Positions 24,064 through 32,838 of a stretch of 41,065 nt of DNA are shown one piece after another. The stretch is from Candidatus Cloacimonadota bacterium (GTDB lineage: Bacteria > Cloacimonadota > Cloacimonadia > Cloacimonadales > WRIO01). The notes under the pieces are model-generated. The model had not been told where the DNA came from. It did not search any database and saw only the letters and a program-made list of their open reading frames with translations. The position numbers and the translations under genes were made by a program. Numbering within the stretch: the first letter of the stretch is position 1; every line of letters starts with the position of its first letter. The stretch is from the NCBI GenBank assembly GCA_029553545.1, contig JAKPKU010000215.1, positions 1 to 41,065 on the forward strand. The letters run 5' to 3'.

Positions 24064-26610
24064 TTAGTCATTGCCTCCTGTAACAGAAACATTGCTGAAA
24101 TAAATCAATGCATCTCTAGTTCCAAAAGCAAGATGTCCGCTTGAAACAGCGAAATCATCTGTTAATGAGAACATTTTCTTATCATCAAATGTGATTTTGA
24201 TTTTATTTCCAAACATTGAAATATTGAAATTAATATATGTTTTAGTGGAGAAAGTTCTATCATATGTGCCTAAAGTATAGCTTTGGCCATAATTTACTCT
24301 AATAAGATTTGTTCTATTTGAACTAATAGCGAGAATATAACCAGTCGCACTATCGAGTTGATCGACGCTGGAATCGCACCAGTTAGTTAATCTGAAACCA
24401 AGCATAATGCAGGAATCAGGATTTGGAATAGAACCAATCGCCACATCAATGGAATATGAGAAATCGGTAATGCAGTCATTTCCAACATAAGCTAAGTTAT
24501 TGGAATTAGCGTATGTTTGAGTGCATTGTCCACCATCCATATCTTCACCGATGAGAAAATCTGACAAATAGGAAATACCTTTATCAGAATATGTTTTTAA
24601 ATTGTTTTGGAAGGAAGGAAGAGTTTTGCTTGTTTCCACTAATCTAAATGAAACTAAATTAAAGGAAGCATTGCTCAAGTTTTCAATGAATACTTCGCTC
24701 ATTCCTTTTTCAACATCGAATTCAGCGGTTAATGTTCTTACATAGTAAGAGCCACCAATGTTTGTTGTTTTATAAATTACTTCATCGCTTCTTCCGATTC
24801 TCAAACCGATATTTTGTCCACAATAAGCAAAGTCATAATTAAAGACCATTTCAAGTCCGTAATGACCAGCTTTTTTAACATCGACAAGATATCTAGCGTA
24901 ATCTTTAAATTTAGCTAAGGATAATACTTGAGAACCATAAAAACCAGAATTGTGTTTGGTTTCTTCAAATAAGCCGCTTTCGCTAGAGAAATTGCAGTAT
25001 TTATCGCCATCCATAAACATACCGGCATAAATTGTTGCTTCAGCAGGTTTGAAATCATTTTTATCAACATCTTTATGGGAGGCTAAAGAATATGTGGTAT
25101 AGCCAATCTCATAATCGCTATCAACTTCATAGCCAAGTTTACCAGTTAAAGGAATGCTGGATTGATAATTAATTAAAAGTGGTTCTTCGTTTAAAGAAAC
25201 AGATAAATAATTCTCATAAGCATCAACTTTTAATTGATATTCAATTTCTTGATTAGGGAGAGTGGTTATAACTTTGTCTAAGCCATTTTCCTTTAATCCA
25301 AAAACGATATTTTCACCGTTCTTTTTAAGATAATAATTTGTTCCACTATTGGTGTATGAGAAATAAGCTGATTTAACTTTAGTGAAATTCATGGAAGCGC
25401 TATAGTTAGATGTAATCTTATCACTCATGATTTTTCCATCTGATAATCTTGCATCAGTTAATTCATAACCAGCAGTGTAAAAACCATTAGAATCTTCTCT
25501 TCTAGGTGCAATTGTTAAATTGGCATCAGAGAAATAAATAGGATCAATATTAAATTCTCTAATTCCTTCGCTCTTTAAGGATGTGTAGCAGCCATAGAAA
25601 CGAGATACATCTGGTCCTTCAACAATGCATAAATCACCAAGGCCAGTATAGCCTCTACTAGATTCAGTATTGAGCATTAAAGCTGATTGATTTTGATTAA
25701 AGAATGATTTTGCTACAGTAGAAGCATTAGTAATGTCTAATTGCTTTGCTGAACAAGCATATGTTCTATAAGATGCAAAATCATCATCAGTTCTAGAATA
25801 TGTCAAATATGTGTAACCATTAACAGTGATAACAAATGGAGATGTTGCGGTGCGCTTTCCTTTAAAGAACGCAGATTTCTCTGTCGCTTCAATTAAAGTT
25901 TTGCTTTTAGCATCCACTTTTAAATCAGTGGTCATGTCATAGACATAGATACCATCTTCACCTGCACCAAAGAAATAGAATTTTTCATGGCTAGCTTTAT
26001 AAATATAGCCAGGTGTAGAAGATTTATCGCCTAAAGAGTCAACAAAAGTAAATGGGCCTTCAGGTGTTGGACCTTTATATAATTGGTAACCATTAGAGTT
26101 GTTATAGTACAAATAGAATTCACCGTTGTGATATAAGACTCTTGGCGCAAAAGCACCACCACTCTTTTTATCTTTAATGACAAATCCCATTCCAAGACCC
26201 GCTTTATCTGCAAAGTCCCAATGAATTAAGTCTTTTGATTTATAAGCTCTAACACCAGTGCTTAATTCTGGGGTGGAAACATATAAATAATATGTATCGT
26301 TGAATTTATAAACATATGGCATCTTAATACCATAGTCATTCCATTTAGCTTGGATAAGTTCTTCATTCTCATGAAGTTCTTTATTACTGAAATGAGCTAA
26401 ATTGCCTTCAAAAATTAAAGCATCAGTTGCGGCATCGCCTTCGTTTGGTAATGTTGCGGTTGGAGGAGTTACAGGTTCTTTTTCGTCATCATCATCTTCA
26501 GGAAAAGAAACTTCAATCTCATCAATGGAGTCTTTTTTGTTTTTGTTTTGTGTACAAGATGTAATGAACAATGAACACGCTAATAAAATTAACAAAGAAT
26601 TCTTTTTCAT
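24064..26610 (-). CDS. GH43-fold lipoprotein, catalytically inactive by sequence
   Basis: An 848-residue lipoprotein (I-T-S-C, Cys19) with an acidic linker (D-D-D-D-E-K-E near 40-45). Its propeller aligns with the two neighbouring GH43-like proteins: K-M-P-Y-V-Y-K-F-N against D-P-Y-I, P-G-Y-I-Y against D-G-T, A-T-S-P-F against T-E-G-P. At these three places the catalytic Asp, Asp and Glu are replaced by Met97, Pro200 and Thr256. The fold elements (Y-Y-L-Y, Y-L-T-Y, F-N-I-D) are kept, so this looks like a binding protein derived from the enzyme rather than a broken gene. C-terminal modules are intact. A strong AAGGAGG precedes the ATG. Confidence 0.78.
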   Translation of the reverse strand: MKKNSLLILLACSLFITSCTQNKNKKDSIDEIEVSFPEDDDDEKEPVTPPTATLPNEGDAATDALIFEGNLAHFSNKELHENEELIQAKWNDYGIKMPYVYKFNDTYYLYVSTPELSTGVRAYKSKDLIHWDFADKAGLGMGFVIKDKKSGGAFAPRVLYHNGEFYLYYNNSNGYQLYKGPTPEGPFTFVDSLGDKSSTPGYIYKASHEKFYFFGAGEDGIYVYDMTTDLKVDAKSKTLIEATEKSAFFKGKRTATSPFVITVNGYTYLTYSRTDDDFASYRTYACSAKQLDITNASTVAKSFFNQNQSALMLNTESSRGYTGLGDLCIVEGPDVSRFYGCYTSLKSEGIREFNIDPIYFSDANLTIAPRREDSNGFYTAGYELTDARLSDGKIMSDKITSNYSASMNFTKVKSAYFSYTNSGTNYYLKKNGENIVFGLKENGLDKVITTLPNQEIEYQLKVDAYENYLSVSLNEEPLLINYQSSIPLTGKLGYEVDSDYEIGYTTYSLASHKDVDKNDFKPAEATIYAGMFMDGDKYCNFSSESGLFEETKHNSGFYGSQVLSLAKFKDYARYLVDVKKAGHYGLEMVFNYDFAYCGQNIGLRIGRSDEVIYKTTNIGGSYYVRTLTAEFDVEKGMSEVFIENLSNASFNLVSFRLVETSKTLPSFQNNLKTYSDKGISYLSDFLIGEDMDGGQCTQTYANSNNLAYVGNDCITDFSYSIDVAIGSIPNPDSCIMLGFRLTNWCDSSVDQLDSATGYILAISSNRTNLIRVNYGQSYTLGTYDRTFSTKTYINFNISMFGNKIKITFDDKKMFSLTDDFAVSSGHLAFGTRDALIYFSNVSVTGGND

Positions 26611-26622
26611 GCATATACCTCC

Positions 26623-29196
26623 TTATTTCAAAATAAACAATTGGTGATTCGCTTGAGAAGAAAGAGGTGTGTCTAAGCACGTAACGATATTATCTTTCAA
26701 AATGAAACGAGACTTTTCACCAGTGGAATAGAAACGAATTGTAGTTTTACTTGTTTCACTACATTCCCATGCACCAAAAGTAATGTTTTTGCTTGAATTT
26801 AATGTTGCACTGCTTGGTGCGCCACCCATTTCAAGTAAATCTTGATATGTAAAACTAAATGTGTATTTTTTGCCACCATTAAATGCTTCACAACTATATT
26901 TAGAGGAGTTCACATCATGGGCATCTAAAGTTAAGTTTTGAGCCACACCATTGTTATGTGGTCTATGTGACCACCAGAGTTGGTTAGCGGAATTTACAGT
27001 GAAATCGTTTGCTCTTGTATAACAAGCAGTTCCATCACTATATAATCTGAGGTTGATGTCGTAACAATTAGAGTTAACATTCATCTTCCACGCAGTCATT
27101 GCGTTATCATCAATACCAATAATCATATTTAAGGCTTCAAGGCCAGTTAATGAATATGCTGGATTGATGTGAGTGCCAAAGCCATCATCAACAACAAATG
27201 AAATTTTTACACCAGTTGAATTCTTAGTGTAAGTTATAAAGAAATGATCGCCATTTTCAGGAATAGCTTCGTTTGATGCACCAGCAATAGAATTGATATA
27301 CATCACTTCTTCATTTGGATTAGCATCGTTATTTAAAGCGAAGAAGCATTTTCCATCTTTATCAAAACGAGCATATAAAGCTGTTGAGTCAGCGTTAATT
27401 GTGTTGTCAGGAGAATCAGAAGTATTTGTTAATTCATATGCTTCTGAATTGAAGTATTTATAAGCTAAACCAACTGTATCACTATTTTGTTTTTCGTAAG
27501 CACTAGCTGGAATAGTTAAATATGTATCGTATAAAACATCGATTTCTTCAGATACAGTAATTTGATTTGAGAGATTAGAATCTTCAACCCATTGTTTGCT
27601 GGTTGAATTATAAGCAAATACCTTAGGTGTTTTGTTAGAATATGTCACTTTATAATCACCGTCTGAATATGCTTTATTAAATCCAGAATCGCCAGTATTA
27701 ACATAGATTTCTAATTCTTCTTCATCTTCAATAGCGTATTTAGATTCGCCTTTAAAGACAAAGCCATTTAATGTCTTAGTAACATAACCAGATAAGCTGT
27801 TCATATTTCCTGAACTACTTGGTTCACCAAGACAAGTGAAAATGTTATAAATTTCAAATGTTCCAAGATCTTTATTAGCCACAGCATTTTCACTAGAAAC
27901 TGTAATACGTTTTGTTTCGTATCCTTTTTTGGAAATTAATAATGTATTAACAGTATTCTTATATACTTTTGCGGTAAATTCGCCATTAGCGTTCGTCTTG
28001 TAAGATGTTGTATCGCCTTCAATAGAGACTTCAAAATCTTTTAAAGAATCCGCTAAGCAGGTAATCTTACCTGTAACATCCACTTTAGAACCCGCTAAAT
28101 AGGTTGGGTAAAGGCGAATGTCTTTAGAACATACTGAAGACATGCTCTTTTTGAGCTTGCCGGATTCAATAATGTATTTAAATGGGAAGAATCCATCTTT
28201 AGAAATTTCAACTTGGAAATCAGAATTTACTGGAACGTTATCAAAATAGAAACAACCATTATTTCCAGTTGTAACAACATAGTCAGAGTCCCCATTAACA
28301 CTAAATCCATTAACAGTAGCGCCTACAACTGGAGAACCAGTGTTATCGACAATTTTGCCAAAAACTGTAGGATTGGAATAAAGAGATTTAGCGTAATTAG
28401 CTTTAGAATATAATTTGTTTTCTTTAGTTAAAACTAAATATGCATCAGGGTTAGTGGTTGCGCTCACTTTGTATTGGTCACTTCTACCAGCTAAACCATA
28501 CCATTTACGTGAATCACCTCTATGAGATAAATCAGCATGAGCAAAAGTTAAACAAACAGGTGAATTTTTAGTGGTACCTAAAATAGAATAAGGAATCTTT
28601 GCTTCAAGATAGTAGCCCTTATCAGTATCAGTTTCATCATTTAATGTGGTATTAGACATTAGGGATGATTTGTAATCCATATAGATGTTACCGGCTTTCC
28701 AACCAGTACCAGTACCCACTAGTCTTCTTGAATAACCAGAAAGGCCTAAATTTAATTGGATATCATCACTTCTTGGAGATGTTCCACCATCTGCTAAAGG
28801 ATCAATATAAATTTCCACACCATCTTCGTTATAAGCACTAGATGAACCAGTAGCTTGAGTAAGAACATTAGTGTCATTTACTTCAAAAAGGAAAAATAAA
28901 TTCGCATTATCGTGATAAGTGAATAAATTAACACTTTTACCACTAGCACCACCATATGTTAAACATGGTGTATTTCCATATAGAGCGTCTTTTTTCCCAT
29001 CAAAATTAATTAAGCTCTTGGATTGTTCTCCTTCAAAATCAAAAGATTCATCAGAAGTAGTTTTGTGAGAATCATAATTTTTATAGGTTATGTTATTTAT
29101 TGCTTCAGCAATTACACTAGAAAACTGTTTTGTTCCTAATGCTACAAAGGAAGCACAAGCAACAATAGCCAATGCTTTAAATGTAGAATTTTTCAT
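26623..29196 (-). CDS. Exported CBM9-like protein with carboxypeptidase-regulatory-like domains
   Basis: An 857-residue exported protein with a signal peptide (residues 1 to about 32, no lipobox). Residues 55-260 resemble a CBM9-like domain: I-N-F-D-G-K-K-D-A-L-Y-G, L-F-F-L-F-E-V-N-D-T-N-V, and E-D-G-V-E-I-Y-I-D-P. Two carboxypeptidase-regulatory-like folds follow (about 295-460, G-K-I-V-D-N-T-G-S-P-V-V-G-A-T-V and T-N-A-N-G-E-F). A further pair of CBM9/family-9-like modules occupies the rest. No hydrolase motif is seen. A role in binding the glycan at the surface is likely. Anchoring is not obvious, since the C-terminus lacks a sorting signal. AAGGAGG precedes the ATG. Confidence 0.72.
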   Translation of the reverse strand: MKNSTFKALAIVACASFVALGTKQFSSVIAEAINNITYKNYDSHKTTSDESFDFEGEQSKSLINFDGKKDALYGNTPCLTYGGASGKSVNLFTYHDNANLFFLFEVNDTNVLTQATGSSSAYNEDGVEIYIDPLADGGTSPRSDDIQLNLGLSGYSRRLVGTGTGWKAGNIYMDYKSSLMSNTTLNDETDTDKGYYLEAKIPYSILGTTKNSPVCLTFAHADLSHRGDSRKWYGLAGRSDQYKVSATTNPDAYLVLTKENKLYSKANYAKSLYSNPTVFGKIVDNTGSPVVGATVNGFSVNGDSDYVVTTGNNGCFYFDNVPVNSDFQVEISKDGFFPFKYIIESGKLKKSMSSVCSKDIRLYPTYLAGSKVDVTGKITCLADSLKDFEVSIEGDTTSYKTNANGEFTAKVYKNTVNTLLISKKGYETKRITVSSENAVANKDLGTFEIYNIFTCLGEPSSSGNMNSLSGYVTKTLNGFVFKGESKYAIEDEEELEIYVNTGDSGFNKAYSDGDYKVTYSNKTPKVFAYNSTSKQWVEDSNLSNQITVSEEIDVLYDTYLTIPASAYEKQNSDTVGLAYKYFNSEAYELTNTSDSPDNTINADSTALYARFDKDGKCFFALNNDANPNEEVMYINSIAGASNEAIPENGDHFFITYTKNSTGVKISFVVDDGFGTHINPAYSLTGLEALNMIIGIDDNAMTAWKMNVNSNCYDINLRLYSDGTACYTRANDFTVNSANQLWWSHRPHNNGVAQNLTLDAHDVNSSKYSCEAFNGGKKYTFSFTYQDLLEMGGAPSSATLNSSKNITFGAWECSETSKTTIRFYSTGEKSRFILKDNIVTCLDTPLSSQANHQLFILK

Positions 29197-29216
29197 AATA
29201 ATCCTCCTTAAACGTC

Positions 29217-30110
29217 CTAACCTTTAACGGCGCCAAAGGACATAGATTTGATAAAGAATTTTTGTAAAACGAGATAAATAGCAATCATTGGTAAGCAGGA
29301 TAAAACAGCACCAGCAAATGTGACTGTATAGAATCCGGAACCAGAAGCTTGTGAATTGAGTTTGTACATCAAGACTTGTAATGTAGCGTTCTCGTTGCTT
29401 AAGTAAATGGATGGACCAAAGAAGTCGTTCCAAATACCCATAAACCAGAAAATACATTGCGCTGCAATTGCAGGTAATAAGAGAGGAAGCATAATTTGAA
29501 GGAACATTCTAAATGTAGAACATCCATCAATCTTAGCAGCTTCAAATAATTCGCTTGGAATACCCATCATGTACTGAATGAAGAAGAACATCATAGAAAC
29601 ATGTATGAATAAGTGTGGGACAATCAAAGGTAATGGAGTACCAATCCAGCCCAAAATATCATATGCAACGTATCTAGGCATTAATAATACAGCGCCAGGA
29701 ATCATCATTCCGGAAAGTAAGAACAATAACCAGAAACGTTTATGTCTTAATCTTAATTTAGAGAAAGAGAAAGCAGCAAATGCAGCAAAGAAAGTGCCAC
29801 AAGGAATGACACAAATTTCAATGAACATTGTGTTTCCATAACCTTTAACTAAATCAACATAGTTAGCGATCAATTTATAGTTTTCGAATGTGAATTTACC
29901 ATCGATGAACATTGTGACATTGCTGAGGTAATTCTCCCAACCTCTTAAAGATGAAAAGACCATGAAAAGAAGAGGGAACAAAACTAAGAAGGCTAAGAAG
30001 GCTAAGAATAAGTTAGCCCCGATAGCGGATAAAATACCTAAGATTTTATCTTTTTTGTCTCTTTTTTGTTTATCAGTGAGGACTGGTTTTTGTTTAACAA
30101 CATTTTCCAT
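29217..30110 (-). CDS. ABC sugar permease, MalG/MsmG-type (CUT1)
   Basis: A 297-residue inner-membrane permease with six predicted spans. The conserved permease EAA loop is visible as E-A-A-K-I-D-G-C-S-T-F with L-P-L-L-L-P-A, the contact site for the ATPase. An N-terminal Lys-rich cytoplasmic tail precedes the first span. It pairs with the MalF-type permease encoded upstream and uses the solute-binding lipoprotein two genes upstream. CUT1 systems import di- and oligosaccharides. The ATPase is encoded separately at 35540. A good AGGAGG precedes the ATG. Confidence 0.92.
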   Translation of the reverse strand: MENVVKQKPVLTDKQKRDKKDKILGILSAIGANLFLAFLAFLVLFPLLFMVFSSLRGWENYLSNVTMFIDGKFTFENYKLIANYVDLVKGYGNTMFIEICVIPCGTFFAAFAAFSFSKLRLRHKRFWLLFLLSGMMIPGAVLLMPRYVAYDILGWIGTPLPLIVPHLFIHVSMMFFFIQYMMGIPSELFEAAKIDGCSTFRMFLQIMLPLLLPAIAAQCIFWFMGIWNDFFGPSIYLSNENATLQVLMYKLNSQASGSGFYTVTFAGAVLSCLPMIAIYLVLQKFFIKSMSFGAVKG

Positions 30111-30121
30111 AATACATCCTC

Positions 30122-31084
30122 CTATAAATCAAGAACCCATTTATTAGAGAATCTAAATTGGAGAATTGTGATTCCCATAATAACAAGTCCGAGTAATAAT
30201 GCTGCCGCGCTGGCAATGGAATAATTCTGTTTATTCAAGCCATAGTTCCAAATGAAATAAACGATAGATTGAACGTCGCGATCGCCAGCAGCAAAGATGT
30301 ACGAGTCAGCGTATGTCTGCAAGCACCCGCTTAGTCGCATGATTAAAAGATAGAAAGTAACCGGAGTTAACATTGGGAAGGTAATTTTGGTAAATTTTTG
30401 TAAACCATTAGCACCATCAATGTCAGCGGCTTCATAATAATCTTTTGAAATATTACACATTGATGCGTAATACAAAATCATCGCAGAGCCCATAGAACCA
30501 ATAGAGTTCTTAATGATAATCGCACTGATTAATGGGATACGATCATGTAACCATCTAATATCAATGTGGAAAAGTGTGTTGATAATACCAGCAGAGCTTG
30601 CTGTTCCACCATCAGAGAAGATTGCTCTCCAAATAACGTTAGAAGCAACAGCACTACAAACAGCTGGTAAATAAATTAATAATCTCCAAAGGTGATTTGT
30701 TTTCTTACATCCTTTTGCATTAGCTAATGTAGCGGCAATTAAACCTAAGAAAATAGCGATTGGAACTTCAATAATAAAGGATAAGGTATTAACAATAGCT
30801 TTTAAGAAGTTAGAACCATAAGTGCTATTAGGATTTAATAACTTTGCAAAGTTATCAAAGCCTACAAACGTGTATTGGAAAGTTGCGCCGTTAAAGTCTC
30901 CAAGGGAGAACATAACAGCAACAATTAAAGGTATGATTGTAAAAATTGTAAAAGAAATAACTGGAGGAAGTATGAAAAGGAAGGCAATTCTATTTTCCTT
31001 CTTTTCAATTTTGGTTCTCTTTCTCTTTTTTTCTTTAGTGTTATAAGAAAGAGTCTGTGTGTTTAATGTATAAGCTAAATCCAT
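30122..31084 (-). CDS. ABC sugar permease, MalF/MsmF-type (CUT1)
   Basis: A 320-residue permease with six spans and a long charged N-terminus (K-E-K-K-R-K-R-T-K). The EAA loop reads E-A-A-D-I-D-G-A-N-G-L with F-P-M-L-T-P. It forms a heterodimer with the downstream MalG-type permease. The ATG is 1 nt after the stop of the solute-binding protein gene, so expression is tightly linked. Confidence 0.92.
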   Translation of the reverse strand: MDLAYTLNTQTLSYNTKEKKRKRTKIEKKENRIAFLFILPPVISFTIFTIIPLIVAVMFSLGDFNGATFQYTFVGFDNFAKLLNPNSTYGSNFLKAIVNTLSFIIEVPIAIFLGLIAATLANAKGCKKTNHLWRLLIYLPAVCSAVASNVIWRAIFSDGGTASSAGIINTLFHIDIRWLHDRIPLISAIIIKNSIGSMGSAMILYYASMCNISKDYYEAADIDGANGLQKFTKITFPMLTPVTFYLLIMRLSGCLQTYADSYIFAAGDRDVQSIVYFIWNYGLNKQNYSIASAAALLLGLVIMGITILQFRFSNKWVLDL

Positions 31085-31085
31085 C

Positions 31086-32660
31086 TTAACGGCCTAAACG
31101 TGAATTGTATTGTGATAACCAGTCATCCAGTGTGCTCTTGTAGATTTTAACTACATCAGCGCCTTTACAATTAGGATTTGTCCAGAAGTTTGCTTTATCA
31201 ACAGCATTACTCCAGTCATCCTTCCATTCATTACCTAAAGTTCTAGTTTGAGTTTTTGCTCTACCAGAAACTCTATCTGTGGCACTGCAGCCATCAACTG
31301 AGTCAATGAAAACATATAAGTTAGATGGATTAACATCAACTTTGCCACCAGCGTATTGTGTAATTTGACCTTCGCCAAATTCAATATATTCATCTTTTAA
31401 GGATTTTAATGTTGGGAACATGGAACCAGATTGATATAAATCTCTTTGGCATTCTTCTGTCATAGACATCCATTTTAAGAATTTTAAGCTTGCTGCACGT
31501 TGGAGGTTTGTAGTTGTGGATTTACCAGAAATACAATAACCAGCGGAGCCAATTTGACAACTACTAACACCATCATCGCTTGTGCCATAAGCACCATCAG
31601 CACCTGGGCCATATGGGCATGGTAAAACTTTGATAGTGAAATCAATAGCGGTTGGTTTTACTGGAGTAACGCCCCAGAATGTTTCACAGTCCCAAGGTCC
31701 AACCCAAGAGAAGATTGAGTTTTGACCAACGAAGGATGTGTAACCAGCAGAAGTAGATGTACCACTAGAACCAGCCATTAAGCCAGTTTTATTGGATCCG
31801 CCTTCACCAAAGCCTAAAGAATGTAAGAAATCTAAAGCTGCAGCGAATTGTGGTTCTTCAACTCTAGAAGCAGAGCCATCATCTGTAGTGAAATCAGCGT
31901 TATTAGAATATAAAGCTGCATAAAGTTCGTAGTGAGATAAGAAATATTTATCGTGGTTACGGCAATAAGGATTAATTAAAGCACCTAATTCACGGAACTC
32001 ATTCCAGTTCATAGGAGATTTATCATTTAGATATCTAGTTTTAATTGTGTTCCATTCATATTTTGCATCGCCTGTTTGTTGGAGTAATTCCTTACAAGCG
32101 GCTTTTAATAATGTTTCGTTATATGCCATTTGGAAAACAGATAAGTCTTTTGGAATTGCGTATAAGCCAGCATCATCTGTTTTACCAACAGTCTTTGTAT
32201 TCTTGTCATAGAAATATCTAGCCATACAGTCATCCCAAACACTATCAACTTCAGCGTTAGTAACATAATCTCTGAAGTTCCAAATGATTTGGTTGAATGC
32301 GTAATAATAGAAGTCAGTATCAGGAACAAAGAAGCAATCTGGTAAATCGTTAGAAGAGTTTGCTAACTTTGTAAGATATGTACTTGAAGGTGTACATGTG
32401 TATTTAATATGGATATTTGGGTATTTAGCTTCAAATTTTTTAGCAACGTTTGTGTAAATAGCTTCAGTAGTTGTGCTGCCCCATGTCCAGAAATCAATAT
32501 AGACATCTTTATCTTCTGGAATAACAATCTCGCCTGTTGCTTTGTTGTAATACTCATCAATTTGAGCATCAGTAACAATCCTTGAAATGTTACAACCACT
32601 AGTAAATAAAGAGGTCACAATAGATGTCACCATAACTGGCAATATTTTTTTAATTCTCAT
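31086..32660 (-). CDS. Extracellular sugar-binding lipoprotein (SBP family 1)
   Basis: A 524-residue lipoprotein (T-S-G-C, Cys23) of the family-1 solute-binding proteins used by CUT1 transporters. After the linker it shows I-D-F-W-T-W-G, then V-A-K-K-F-E-A-K-Y-P-N-I, and later F-S-W-V-G-P-W and a helical C-terminal region typical of the fold. At 524 residues it is longer than common maltose-type binders (about 400-440), suggesting a large oligosaccharide ligand. It is the first gene of the long operon, with a promoter at 32708-32736 and a GAAA/TTTC box at the predicted start site. Confidence 0.9.
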   Translation of the reverse strand: MRIKKILPVMVTSIVTSLFTSGCNISRIVTDAQIDEYYNKATGEIVIPEDKDVYIDFWTWGSTTTEAIYTNVAKKFEAKYPNIHIKYTCTPSSTYLTKLANSSNDLPDCFFVPDTDFYYYAFNQIIWNFRDYVTNAEVDSVWDDCMARYFYDKNTKTVGKTDDAGLYAIPKDLSVFQMAYNETLLKAACKELLQQTGDAKYEWNTIKTRYLNDKSPMNWNEFRELGALINPYCRNHDKYFLSHYELYAALYSNNADFTTDDGSASRVEEPQFAAALDFLHSLGFGEGGSNKTGLMAGSSGTSTSAGYTSFVGQNSIFSWVGPWDCETFWGVTPVKPTAIDFTIKVLPCPYGPGADGAYGTSDDGVSSCQIGSAGYCISGKSTTTNLQRAASLKFLKWMSMTEECQRDLYQSGSMFPTLKSLKDEYIEFGEGQITQYAGGKVDVNPSNLYVFIDSVDGCSATDRVSGRAKTQTRTLGNEWKDDWSNAVDKANFWTNPNCKGADVVKIYKSTLDDWLSQYNSRLGR

Positions 32661-32689
32661 ATATTTTTTCTCCTTTTTGGCAAAAATAT

Positions 32690-32702
32690 GAAATTTATTT
32701 TC
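32690..32702. promoter_or_regulatory. GAAA/TTTC operator at the transport operon start
   Basis: GAAATTTATTTTC is a GAAA-N5-TTTC dyad of the same design as the boxes at 10001 and 10023. It covers the predicted transcription start (about 32701) of the minus-strand operon. A repressor bound here would block initiation directly. Confidence 0.5.
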
Positions 32703-32707
32703 AATTT

Positions 32708-32736
32708 ATTCTAAACTAATAATTTCAATATTACAA
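32708..32736 (-). promoter_or_regulatory. Promoter of the glycan transport/degradation operon
   Basis: On the minus strand, -35 TTGTAA (32736-32731) and -10 TAGAAT (32713-32708) are separated by 17 nt. The start would be near 32701, about 40 bases before the binding-protein ATG at 32660. A ribosome site (AGGAGAAA) follows. Confidence 0.62.
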
Positions 32737-32789
32737 GATATTATATAAATATAAAATTTTCCTTACTTCTATATAGTATCATAGAGTTT

Positions 32790-32816
32790 TTAAAAGAAAA
32801 AGGGAGCATTGCTCCC
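32790..32816 (-). terminator. Terminator of the CxxC/GLUG lipoprotein gene
   Basis: On the minus strand GGGAGC (32816-32811) and GCTCCC (32807-32802) form a 6-bp GC-rich stem with a 3-nt loop, followed by TTTTTCTTTT. It lies just after the stop at 32839 and separates that gene from the transport operon. Confidence 0.82.
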
Positions 32817-32838
32817 ATTTGTAGATGTTGATCAATTA

